Shown: positions 17,846-25,202 of the stretch, in pieces
Layout: every line of letters starts with the position of its first letter
Position numbering within the stretch: position 1 is the first letter of the stretch
Assembly (NCBI GenBank): GCA_025355955.1
Contig: JANXYP010000021.1
Span: 1 to 34,660, forward strand
Direction of reading: 5' to 3'
Source: Chloroflexota bacterium
GTDB taxonomy: Bacteria; Chloroflexota; Chloroflexia; QHBQ01
DNA: 34,660 nucleotides
Position numbers and translations under genes: made by a program
Notes under the pieces: generated by a model
What the model saw: only the letters and a program-made list of their open reading frames with translations
Databases searched by the model: none
Told to the model about the DNA's origin: nothing

Positions 17846-17910
17846 TGCGCGGCTTTACACCATCATTATCTTAACCTAGATTGATAGCGGGAGGGATACA
17901 ACACTCAGTT

Positions 17911-18657
17911 ATGATGCTTCACTCAATCCTCGGCAATGCCCTGACTTTGGGCCAGCAAGCCACGACACTCAAGCCGCTGGCGCAGGCCACCACCAATACG
18001 ATTGCCAGCGGGGTCGCCACGGTGACCCACGCGGTTTCCGCCGCCACCCCTACGGGCAGCATCCTCAATCAGATTGTGCCAGCGACCCCCATCGTCGCTG
18101 CTGCGACCACCAATACGGGTAGCAGCTTTGGCCTGCACTTTCCGCTCGACTATGGCTGGTTGACTAGCTACCCCAACCCTTCGATGGGACCGTTCGCATG
18201 GCTCTTCTTTCTCATCTGCCTGGCGGTGTTCCTCGGCTCACTCTACTTCCTGATCATCGCCCGTAGCCACTACCGTGATACAAATAGTCTGAATTATCGG
18301 GTGGTCAACAAATATGCGCCCTGGTTCCTGGGGGTTGCAGCTATCGGTCTGTTCTTCGTGCTACTGCGGCTACCCATATGGCCTGGCACCACGGTTGACC
18401 CAATTACCAATCAGATCCAGCCCGGCCCGTTCGAGTTCGGCGGCCAGCGCCTCTGGTTCTATCTCATCTTCGCGACCCTGATTGGCTTCGCGGTCTGGTT
18501 CTTCCGCTATTACCCGCGCCAGTACCGTGCCGATCTTGCCGACTGGCAGAAGCGGGCGGTGAAACGCCAGTACGACCCCGCCTCGGTACGGCGCGTCGGC
18601 GCGACGACTACGCCTGGCGGCAGTCCCACCGGGGTGAAGCGGCGGACTCGGCGCTAG
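17911..18657 (+). CDS. Uncharacterised membrane protein with three C-terminal helices
   Basis: No family is recognised. Residues about 1-85 are Ala/Thr-rich, soluble and low in complexity, without a convincing signal peptide. Three membrane segments follow (FAWLFFLICLAVFLGSLYFLIIA, WFLGVAAIGLFFVLLRL and FYLIFATLIGFAVWFF), separated by a polar segment with RVVNKYAP and an aromatic/Pro-rich loop. The C-terminus is a strongly basic tail (KRQYDPASVRR...GVKRRTRR), so it should face the cytoplasm. A promoter is seen upstream. GGGAGGG at 17889-17895 is a rather distant ribosome binding site for the ATG at 17911; an ATG three bases later and a TTG at 17881 are alternatives. It seems to be a single-gene unit ending in GC-rich palindromes. 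Confidence 0.65.
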   Translation: MMLHSILGNALTLGQQATTLKPLAQATTNTIASGVATVTHAVSAATPTGSILNQIVPATPIVAAATTNTGSSFGLHFPLDYGWLTSYPNPSMGPFAWLFFLICLAVFLGSLYFLIIARSHYRDTNSLNYRVVNKYAPWFLGVAAIGLFFVLLRLPIWPGTTVDPITNQIQPGPFEFGGQRLWFYLIFATLIGFAVWFFRYYPRQYRADLADWQKRAVKRQYDPASVRRVGATTTPGGSPTGVKRRTRR

Positions 18658-18703
18658 CGCCACGCTTGTCCTATTAGCATAAAAACCTCCAAGTTTGATC
18701 AAC

Positions 18704-18932
18704 AAAGCCCCCAGCGGGGGTTGGGGATAAATCTCGCCTTACGCAAATGCTGAAAGTTGGTAGGTTTGCGTGCCTACCCTCAGCATTATCGGGCTTCAAG
18801 ATTTCTCCCCAACCCCCGCTGGGGGCTTGGATTAGCGCCTACCCCCAGCATTATCGGGCTTCAAGATTTCTCCCCCAACCCCCGCTGGGGGCTTTTTGCA
18901 GTTGGCGCTGGGGGCTTTTTGCACCCCCAGCC
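18704..18932. repeat. Cluster of AGCCCCCAGCGGGGGTT palindromes with a 65-bp tandem duplication
   Basis: The palindrome CCCCC-GCT-GGGGG with conserved flanks occurs at 18704-18726 (inverted), 18811-18828 and 18876-18896, and a partial one with a T-loop lies at 18908-18932. The two central copies are part of a tandem duplication of 65-66 bp (from cagcattatcgggcttcaag at 18781 and 18846). A further copy lies at 33735-33756. The copy at 18876 is followed by TTTTT and could terminate the upstream membrane-protein gene. The remainder of 18658-18947 holds no gene. Confidence 0.75.
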
Positions 18933-18947
18933 TTCTTACCCAGAACC

Positions 18948-19331
18948 CTACTCGACCATATGTCCCGCCTGCCTGAGCGCTACTATGGAGGGCTTGAGGT
19001 TCTCCACCTTTACCAGCAGATAGTCGGTGTCATAGGTGGCAATCACTGATACGCTGATGCCTGCTGCTGCCAGCGGCGCGGTCAGCCTTGCCACAATGCC
19101 AGTCAGCGCGAAGTCGAGCGGCCCCACTACCTTCAAGCAGCGCCAGCCCCGCTCCGCCTGCACATCGATGGGTACATTGCCTTGCTCACAGACAATTGAA
19201 AGCTCATCATCGGTGCGGGTGATCGAGCAGAAGCTGCCCTTTGCCCAGTCCGGTATACCTGCGTCTTTGTCGAACCGACATATAGCGAAAGTGTCGGTTA
19301 GGACTATAAGCGTAAGCTGCTTCTGGCTCAT
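18948..19331 (-). CDS. ACT-domain protein (ACT_7/CASTOR-like)
   Basis: A 127-residue protein made of two ACT-like halves. The first contains LTDTFAICRFDKDAGIPDWA and SFCSITRTDDELSIVCEQGNVP; the second GPLDFALTGIVARLTAPLAAAGISVSVIATYDTDYLLVK. This is the layout of the small stand-alone ACT_7 proteins, which are thought to sense amino acids. The ligand is not predictable here. It begins 5 nt after the stop of the MMPL transporter gene, so the two are surely co-transcribed. It might be a small-molecule sensor linked to the exporter, but adjacency is the only evidence. Confidence 0.8.
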   Translation of the reverse strand: MSQKQLTLIVLTDTFAICRFDKDAGIPDWAKGSFCSITRTDDELSIVCEQGNVPIDVQAERGWRCLKVVGPLDFALTGIVARLTAPLAAAGISVSVIATYDTDYLLVKVENLKPSIVALRQAGHMVE

Positions 19332-19336
19332 ATCGG

Positions 19337-21679
19337 TTAAACCTGCCGCTCTAGCTCCGCCAGTTTCGGTTGCTTGGGCGCGGCCACCTCTGGTTCAGCC
19401 GCATCGCCGCCTGTCTCGACCTCGCTCATACCGATGCGTCGGTACAGCGCGACGAGCGGCGCGGGCGCCCACCAGTTGTAGCGACCCATCAGCCGCATTG
19501 TGGCTGGCACCAGCAACATTCGCACCAGCGTAGCGTCCACCAGGATTGCCAGGCCGAGGCCCAGCCCGATCTCCTTGATGAACACCACCTCACCGCTGAT
19601 GAAGCTGCCGATTACTATTACCAACAGCACTGCGGCGCTGGTGATAATCGCGCCGGTCTTCTGCACCCCCAGCGCCACCGAAGCGGTGTTGTCGCCAGTG
19701 CGGTCGAAACTTTCCTTGATGCGACTGAGCAGGAACACCTCGTAGTCCATAGACAGCCCAAAGGCAATCGCAAAGATCAGGATCGGCTGGGTCGCGTCAA
19801 TGCTGCCTAGCGGGGTGAAGCCGAGCAGGTCGGCAAAGTGGCCGTCCTGGAACACCCACACCAGCGCCCCGAAGCTAACCGACAGCGATAGCACGTTTAG
19901 GATGACTGCCTTGAGCGGGATGACCAGGCTGCCCAGCATCAGGAACAGCAGCACGAAGATGACCACCACAATCAGGGCGAAAACGTAGGGAGCGCGACCA
20001 AGTAGCCCACTGAGCAAGTCGGACAGCAGTGCGCTCTGGCCGCCAACCTGCACCTGCATCCCCGCTGGCTGAGGCAAGGCACGAACGTCTTGTACGATTG
20101 CCTGGGCAGCGGCAGAGTGGGGGTCGCCGTCGTATATCAGCTTTATCTCGCTATAGTCGGCATTGGCATATTGGGCGGCCGCTTGCGCGGCCTGCGGATT
20201 CTGGGCGCGGCTGGTGTAGAACGCTGCATACGCGGCTTTGTCCAAACGTGGGTCGAGTGTTACCAGGCTATCAACCCGCGTCACTCCCGGCACGGCGGCT
20301 AGAACGCGAGTGTAATCGTATAGCTTGTTCAGATTGTTGGTGGTGAGTACGTCGCTATCACTATGTATCAGCAATTCAACCGGGACATTATCGTTGCCTG
20401 GAAACTGCGTGGTAAGGATGTCGCTTACTACACGGCTCTCATGGGTGGTGGGGATGCTACGCGCATCGGGAGTGGCAAGATTGACGTGCAGGAAGGGTGT
20501 GCCGACCAACAACATCGGTATCAGAGTGACGACCAGCACCACCACCGGACGGCGCATCACCAGTTGGCTGGTGCGATACCAGAAGCCGGTATTGGCTGGT
20601 GCGGTAGTCTCGGTTGCGCTGGCCGCTTGCTTGCCCCGCCCGCGCAGCAGTGATTGTATCGAGAGTGCGTTAACCCGCGTACCCAGCGCCGCCAGCATTG
20701 CGGGCAGCACCGTAAGCGCGGCCAGCACCGCAACTATCGCCGCTGCTGCGCCGCCCATACCCATGCTTTGCAGCATCATCAGAGGGAATAGCTTCAGGCT
20801 CAACAGGCTAATCGCCACCGTCAGGCCGCTGAATAGCACAGTTCGCCCCGCTGTCTGCATCGTCCTGGTCAATGCGGCGGGTACATCGCCTTGATGGCGG
20901 CTCAGTTCCTCGCGGAAGCGGCTAACCATAAACAGGCTATAGTCAATCGCCAAGCCCAGCCCCAGTATCGTGATCACGTTGATCGAGAAGATGGACATAT
21001 CGGTGAAGTTGGCAATAATTCGCACGATGAGGAACGCACCGAGGATGGATAGGCCGCCGACCGCCAGGGGCAAAGCCGCCGCCACCAGGCTGCCGAAGAT
21101 GAGGATGAGCAGCACCGCGAGGATGGGGAAGGTCAGCGACTCGGCAGTTGCCAGATCCTTGCTAACCTGTGCGTTTACCTCCTCATTTATGGGTGGCGCA
21201 CCTCCCAGCCGTACCTGCAACTGCGGGCTGGTCAGCAGCGGGCGCAGTTGCTTCAGCGTGTTCGCTTGCGACACATCGTCGCCAGTCAACCCCATCAGGG
21301 CGTATGTGCTTTTGCGGTCATTAGATACCAGCGTGGTCGCCGTCTTATTGGTGGTATAGAAGCTGGTGATGCTGCCCACCCCGGCGTGGCCCTGCGCCTT
21401 TGCCAACGTTGCGGCCACCGCCTGCGCGTATGCCGAGTCGTCGACTGTCATGCTGGGCGAGCTGAATAGTACCAGCAGGGGAGTCTCACCCTTGTTCAAC
21501 TGCTGCTGCACCCCTATACTCGCCTGATACGACTCCGAGGTCGGGTCGTAGAACCCGCCGCTCTTGAGGAAACCGAACACGCTGGTGCCGTACACACCGC
21601 TGATGATGATGAAGATCAGTCCGGCGGCTAGCACCAGCCAGCGCCGCTGATAGATGAACCTACCCAGTGCTGCGAACAT
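19337..21679 (-). CDS. MMPL/RND-family membrane transporter
   Basis: A 780-residue polytopic exporter-like protein with the RND duplication: one N-terminal helix, a large outer domain, five or six helices, then the same again. The paired transmembrane signature is GLAIDYSLFMVSRFREEL in the first half and AFGLSMDYEVFLLSRIKESF in the second, the GxxxDYxxFxxxR motif of MMPL proteins with the Asp/Tyr pair tied to proton coupling. Such proteins export lipids, siderophores or drugs. The C-terminal tail (about 40 residues) is acidic and Ala/Pro-rich. A GAGAGGGG ribosome binding site precedes the ATG. It lies 80 nt downstream of the DUF4188 gene, behind a TetR-type regulator, which fits regulated efflux. 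Substrate unknown. Confidence 0.9.
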   Translation of the reverse strand: MFAALGRFIYQRRWLVLAAGLIFIIISGVYGTSVFGFLKSGGFYDPTSESYQASIGVQQQLNKGETPLLVLFSSPSMTVDDSAYAQAVAATLAKAQGHAGVGSITSFYTTNKTATTLVSNDRKSTYALMGLTGDDVSQANTLKQLRPLLTSPQLQVRLGGAPPINEEVNAQVSKDLATAESLTFPILAVLLILIFGSLVAAALPLAVGGLSILGAFLIVRIIANFTDMSIFSINVITILGLGLAIDYSLFMVSRFREELSRHQGDVPAALTRTMQTAGRTVLFSGLTVAISLLSLKLFPLMMLQSMGMGGAAAAIVAVLAALTVLPAMLAALGTRVNALSIQSLLRGRGKQAASATETTAPANTGFWYRTSQLVMRRPVVVLVVTLIPMLLVGTPFLHVNLATPDARSIPTTHESRVVSDILTTQFPGNDNVPVELLIHSDSDVLTTNNLNKLYDYTRVLAAVPGVTRVDSLVTLDPRLDKAAYAAFYTSRAQNPQAAQAAAQYANADYSEIKLIYDGDPHSAAAQAIVQDVRALPQPAGMQVQVGGQSALLSDLLSGLLGRAPYVFALIVVVIFVLLFLMLGSLVIPLKAVILNVLSLSVSFGALVWVFQDGHFADLLGFTPLGSIDATQPILIFAIAFGLSMDYEVFLLSRIKESFDRTGDNTASVALGVQKTGAIITSAAVLLVIVIGSFISGEVVFIKEIGLGLGLAILVDATLVRMLLVPATMRLMGRYNWWAPAPLVALYRRIGMSEVETGGDAAEPEVAAPKQPKLAELERQV

Positions 21680-21759
21680 ACTGCAAACCCCTCTCTGCTA
21701 GACTGCTAGCTGGTGAAAATGCGCTTGTTCTATCAAAGCCAATCCCAGTAATGATTTAG

Positions 21760-22281
21760 CTATCGGACCGCCTCAACCAGTGGCAGGCGGTCAAGCTCCG
21801 GTTCGTTATCCCTGGCGAGTCGCCGCCGCGCCGTTTCCCGCCGCCCTACTGCTGGCACGTGTTCGGTGGCGGCGGCCAGACCGAAGACGGGCATATTGCT
21901 GTAGACTGTCTCATAGCTACCTGGCTCGACCAGATAGCTCTCGTGCCAGATGCCAACACTGCCATCGGCCCCCACCGCTCGGTTGAAGCGCTGCCACGCC
22001 TTAAGGTGCGGATCGCTGGGATCGCGGGCAAACCGCTCCAGATCATCGAACGAGCGCCAGTATTGAACCAGGCTGATGCCACGCCAGTAGAAGAACTGCT
22101 GACCGCCGAGAAAGCCCTTCTCAGGGTGCTGATAGAGGGTACTAAGCATCGGGCCCATCGCGGCGGCAGTCGGCACCCACTTGCGTACCGCCATCAGGCG
22201 GTTTACCCTCATGCCTATGATAAAGACGACGAACGGCTCATCGCTCTTCGCGGTGAAGCGACCAGGTACGACCTTGGACAT
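21760..22281 (-). CDS. DUF4188-family protein, predicted monooxygenase-like
   Basis: 173 residues matching DUF4188: PFVVFIIGMRVNRLMAVRKWVP near the N-terminus, then GFLGGQQFFYWRGISLVQYWRSFDDLERFARD, HLKAWQRFNRAVG and GIWHESYLVEPGSYETVYSNMPVFGLA. The family is predicted to have a dimeric alpha-beta barrel fold and is often listed as a heme-related oxygenase or dehydratase relative; its activity is unproven. The gene starts 14 nt after the tetR stop with a perfect AAGGAG, so it is translated from the repressor's own transcript. The Arg-rich C-terminal tail (about 30 residues) is not part of the family core. Confidence 0.85.
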   Translation of the reverse strand: MSKVVPGRFTAKSDEPFVVFIIGMRVNRLMAVRKWVPTAAAMGPMLSTLYQHPEKGFLGGQQFFYWRGISLVQYWRSFDDLERFARDPSDPHLKAWQRFNRAVGADGSVGIWHESYLVEPGSYETVYSNMPVFGLAAATEHVPAVGRRETARRRLARDNEPELDRLPLVEAVR

Positions 22282-22295
22282 ATGTATCTCCTTTG

Positions 22296-22961
22296 CTAAG
22301 ATATGGCTGATCCCTGCTGCTGGAGCAAGCCGCCAATCGCAACATCCAGTATCGTGTCTATACTGCCTCTGACTACGCTCTCGCTAATCAGTTGTGGCAT
22401 ACTGATCCACAGGCTAACCAGGCCATGCACCAGGCTCCAGGCAGTCAGACTATATGCTTGCACATCGCCGGGCTTTAGTACGCCCGCCTCGATGCCTGCC
22501 TGCACCGCATTGGTTAGCACTACGAAAGAGGCGATGCGCGGCAATTCCTCGTCTGGCTTGGGGCAGAACAGGAAGTCGGAGCGCTGCATGAACATTAGTT
22601 GGTAGTAGACGGCATTGTTAAGTCCGAAGTTGAAGTAGGCGTGTCCAATTGCCCTCAGCTGCTCGATAGGGTTAGTAGTGCTGGCCGCTGCCTGCTCCAG
22701 TTCACGGCCAAACCGATCCCATGCCTCGTCAATCAAGCTGAATACCAGCTCATCCTTGTCCTTGAAATATAGATAGATAGTAGTCGCCGAATAGCCGATG
22801 CGCTCGGCCACCTGGCGCAACGAGAAGCCGCTGTAGCCCTGCTCCAACAGCAATTCGCCCGCCGCATCCATAATCGCCTGCTGCAGGTTCTCTTTTTCCT
22901 GCACGCGCCGCTGGCTACTGCCTTTGCGTACCCGCTCCGCTCTGGTTACTGGCTCAATCAT
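22296..22961 (-). CDS. TetR/AcrR-family transcriptional regulator
   Basis: Typical TetR architecture. The N-terminal helix-turn-helix is IMDAAGELLLEQGYSGFSLRQVAERIGYSATTIYLYFKDKDELVFSLID (about residues 30-78), followed by a mostly helical ligand domain of about 140 residues. The ATG at 22961 is chosen because GGAGG lies 8 nt upstream; a GTG nine codons earlier would fall inside the operator palindrome. The gene is preceded by a perfect consensus promoter overlapped by two palindromes, so autorepression is likely. It heads the unit with DUF4188, probably the MMPL transporter, and the ACT-domain gene, which are its presumed targets. Confidence 0.9.
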   Translation of the reverse strand: MIEPVTRAERVRKGSSQRRVQEKENLQQAIMDAAGELLLEQGYSGFSLRQVAERIGYSATTIYLYFKDKDELVFSLIDEAWDRFGRELEQAAASTTNPIEQLRAIGHAYFNFGLNNAVYYQLMFMQRSDFLFCPKPDEELPRIASFVVLTNAVQAGIEAGVLKPGDVQAYSLTAWSLVHGLVSLWISMPQLISESVVRGSIDTILDVAIGGLLQQQGSAIS

Positions 22962-22981
22962 TTGTAACGCCTCCAATTTGA

Positions 22982-23027
22982 TTAACACTGTTAAGCAGAT
23001 TATATACGATAATCTTCATCATGTCAA
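22982..23027 (-). promoter_or_regulatory. tetR promoter with overlapping operator palindromes
   Basis: On the minus strand TTGACA (23022-23027), 17 bp and TATAAT (22999-23004) form a perfect promoter. A 13-bp perfect palindrome TTAACACTGTTAA (22982-22994) covers the predicted start site. A second inverted repeat, AGATTAT-N5-ATAATCT (22997-23015), covers the -10. Both are good candidates for binding by the adjacent TetR protein. Confidence 0.7.
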
Positions 23028-23100
23028 GGGTTATAGTGGCAAATCGGCAATTTTGCCCAAATCACCCTGTAGCGTAGGGGTTTATGAACCAGACAGGATA

Positions 23101-23109
23101 TGCTATAAT
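23101..23109 (+). promoter_or_regulatory. Extended -10 promoter of the HicB-like gene
   Basis: TGCTATAAT lies 38 nt before the start codon at 23147, with no good -35. It probably also serves the downstream cystathionine beta-synthase gene. Confidence 0.5.
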
Positions 23110-23146
23110 TAGCCGTCAAAGCCGCTACATTGCGGAGGGGAAAGTT

Positions 23147-23407
23147 ATGAAATACCAACAGCGCATGGTTGCCATTGATGGCTATCCGGTGGTTGTCGAG
23201 TGGCTGAGCGACAACTATGGCGTATCATCACCAGAGTTCGACGGCTGCGTTGCCAGCGGTAGTTCCTTCGAGGAAGTGGTGCAAAATATGCACGAGGTGC
23301 TAGAACTGCACATCGAGGGGATGCGAGAGGATTGCATCGCCGTTCCTCCACCACACCCCGATCTCCTGGCGCAGTCACCCAGCTTCGACCGTAATTTGGT
23401 ACGGTAA
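23147..23407 (+). CDS. HicB-like (UPF0150) small protein
   Basis: An 86-residue protein with the HicB-like antitoxin fold: strands in RMVAIDGYPVVVEWLSDNYGVSSPEFDGCVASGSSFEEVVQNMHEVLELHIEG-type order, here with the family's PEFPGC-like turn as PEFDGC and the helix of EAxxNxxEAL type as EEVVQNMHEVLEL. The partner toxin HicA (about 60 residues) is absent on both sides, and no ribbon-helix-helix DNA-binding tail follows, so this is an orphan. GGAGGGG lies 6 nt upstream of the ATG. It stands 43 nt ahead of the CBS gene on the same strand. Confidence 0.75.
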   Translation: MKYQQRMVAIDGYPVVVEWLSDNYGVSSPEFDGCVASGSSFEEVVQNMHEVLELHIEGMREDCIAVPPPHPDLLAQSPSFDRNLVR

Positions 23408-23450
23408 ACATTCCTGCAGTTTGCAATCCGAAGAGAGTGAGGCAGCGACA

Positions 23451-24899
23451 ATGCAAGTGTACGATAGCATCCTGGACACGATCGGCAACACCCCGCTGGT
23501 GCGGGTGCCGAAACTGAATCGCGGGCTGAAGCCGACCATCCTGGCGAAGATCGAGTACCTCAACCCCGGCGGCAGCGTCAAGGATCGCATCGGCCTACGC
23601 ATGATTGAGGATGCCGAGCAGCGTGGCCTGCTGCAGAAGGGTGGTACCATTGTCGAGCCGACCAGCGGCAATACCGGCGTAGGTCTGGCGATGGCCGCTG
23701 CACTGAAGGGTTACAAGATGATCTTCGTGATGGCCGACAAACAGAGCGCCGACAAGATCAGCCTGCTCAAGGCTTATGGCGCGGACGTGGTTATCACCCC
23801 CACTGCGGTCGAGCGCGACTCGCCGGAGAGCTACTACAGCGTGGCCGAGCGGCTGGCGCGGGAGATCCCCGGCGCATACCAGCCCAACCAGTATTTCAAT
23901 ATGGTCAACCCCCAGGTTCACTATGAAACCACTGGTCCGGAGATCTGGCAGCAGACCGATGGCAAGATTGATGTGCTGGTGGCCGGGGTTGGCACTGGCG
24001 GCACCATCAGCGGCGTGGGTCGCTTCCTCAAGGAGCAGAACCCCAACGTCCTAATCGTGGGGGCCGACCCGGAAGGCTCGATCTTTACCACCGGGGTGAG
24101 CAAGCCAAAGACCTACAAAACCGAGGGTATTGGCGAGGACTTCTATCCCGACACCTTCGACCGCGACATCGTAGACGAGTGGGTGCGGGTCAGCGATCGC
24201 GATTCCTTCCTTACCGCACGACGCATCACCCGCGAAGAGGGTATCCTGGTGGGCGGCAGTTGCGGCACCGCGATGTTTGCCGCAATGCAGGTGGCCCGCC
24301 GCATGGACGAGGGCAAGCTGATCGTGGTCATCCTGCCCGACACTGGTCGCAACTATCTGAGCAAAATCTACAACGATGCCTGGATGCGCGAGAATGGCTT
24401 TCTGGAGCGTTACCCCTTGCAGGCGCGTGTCTTCGAGTTGCTGGATGCGGGACACCGCGAGTTGCCGCCCCTGATCAGCGTCTGCACCAGCGCAACGGTG
24501 CGCGAGGTGGTGGACGTGATGCACAAATACGGCATCAGTCAGATGCCGGTGGTGCGTATGCCCGACGAGTCGGAGCATCAAGGCGATGCCAGCCACCCAC
24601 CCCACGCCGGGCAGATGGGCATTAGCCCCGACGATGCGGTGGTAGGCAGCGTGCAGGAGAAGAGCCTGCTGGAGCTAATCTTCCGCAACCCGCAGGTAAT
24701 CGAAGAGCCAGTCGAGACCATCATGGAGCCAGCCTTCCCTGAAGTTACGGTCAACGAGGAAATCCAGCGTATCCTACCCCTGCTGCTCGACGGCACCTCG
24801 ACGGTGATGGTGCAGGACAATGGCAAGCCCATTGGTATCCTCACCCGCACCGATGTGCTGGAGTTTGTGGTTCACAATACGGGCGGCTCGTGGCGGTAG
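23451..24899 (+). CDS. cbs: Cystathionine beta-synthase with C-terminal CBS domains
   Basis: A PLP enzyme of the cysteine synthase/CBS group. The PLP lysine is Lys44 in GGSVKDR; TSGNTG (71-76) binds the substrate carboxylate and GTGGT (181-185) the cofactor phosphate. After the catalytic domain (about 1-320) come two CBS motifs (VCTSATVREVVDVMHKYGISQMPVV and IMEPAFPEVTVNEEIQRILPLLL...GILTRTDVLEFV) that in eukaryotic homologues bind S-adenosylmethionine or adenylates. The CBS1 region carries an unusual acidic and His-rich insert (about 370-395). Condensation of serine with homocysteine (transsulfuration) is likely; O-acetylserine use cannot be ruled out. The ATG at 23451 is chosen because conserved sequence begins there. 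The length of 482 is normal. Confidence 0.88.
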   Translation: MQVYDSILDTIGNTPLVRVPKLNRGLKPTILAKIEYLNPGGSVKDRIGLRMIEDAEQRGLLQKGGTIVEPTSGNTGVGLAMAAALKGYKMIFVMADKQSADKISLLKAYGADVVITPTAVERDSPESYYSVAERLAREIPGAYQPNQYFNMVNPQVHYETTGPEIWQQTDGKIDVLVAGVGTGGTISGVGRFLKEQNPNVLIVGADPEGSIFTTGVSKPKTYKTEGIGEDFYPDTFDRDIVDEWVRVSDRDSFLTARRITREEGILVGGSCGTAMFAAMQVARRMDEGKLIVVILPDTGRNYLSKIYNDAWMRENGFLERYPLQARVFELLDAGHRELPPLISVCTSATVREVVDVMHKYGISQMPVVRMPDESEHQGDASHPPHAGQMGISPDDAVVGSVQEKSLLELIFRNPQVIEEPVETIMEPAFPEVTVNEEIQRILPLLLDGTSTVMVQDNGKPIGILTRTDVLEFVVHNTGGSWR

Positions 24900-24910
24900 C
24901 GGCTGCGCCG

Positions 24911-24928
24911 AATGGTGAATGGTAGATG
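24911..24928. repeat. Short unpaired 7-nt repeat after cbs
   Basis: aatggtgaatggtagatg is two and a half units of the same ATGGTGA heptamer found between infB and rbfA, here without an inverted partner. Confidence 0.5.
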
Positions 24929-24983
24929 AGATACGTACGTTTGTGGGGGCTGTGGCGCACTCCCTGGCGATCGGAGCGAGGTT

Positions 24984-25196
24984 GTGGGCGATAATTACAA
25001 CTGGAAGATAGACGAGGACGAGGAGCAGGCGGGCAAGCAGCTGATCATCAGCCGCGAGAACGTTAACGGCTTCAACGCGCAGCGTGAGGGGCATGGCAGC
25101 AACCTGGTGGTGGCAATGGCGCTGCTAATCCCGATCGTTCTGGTCATCATCCTGGCGCTGCTCAGTGGCCGATTAGCGCCGCGCGGAAGGCCATGA
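24984..25196 (+). CDS. Small single-pass membrane protein
   Basis: Seventy residues with no recognised family. The N-terminal 40 residues are acidic and polar (DNYNWKIDEDEEQ...), followed by one membrane helix (LVVAMALLIPIVLVIILALL, about 43-62) and a short basic tail. The start is a GTG at 24984 with GGAG 7 nt upstream. It lies 84 nt downstream of cbs on the same strand and converges with the chemoreceptor-like gene 6 nt away. Coding status is plausible from the clear hydrophobic segment and the ribosome binding site, but not certain. Confidence 0.55.
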   Translation: MGDNYNWKIDEDEEQAGKQLIISRENVNGFNAQREGHGSNLVVAMALLIPIVLVIILALLSGRLAPRGRP

Positions 25197-25202
25197 GCGA
25201 AC

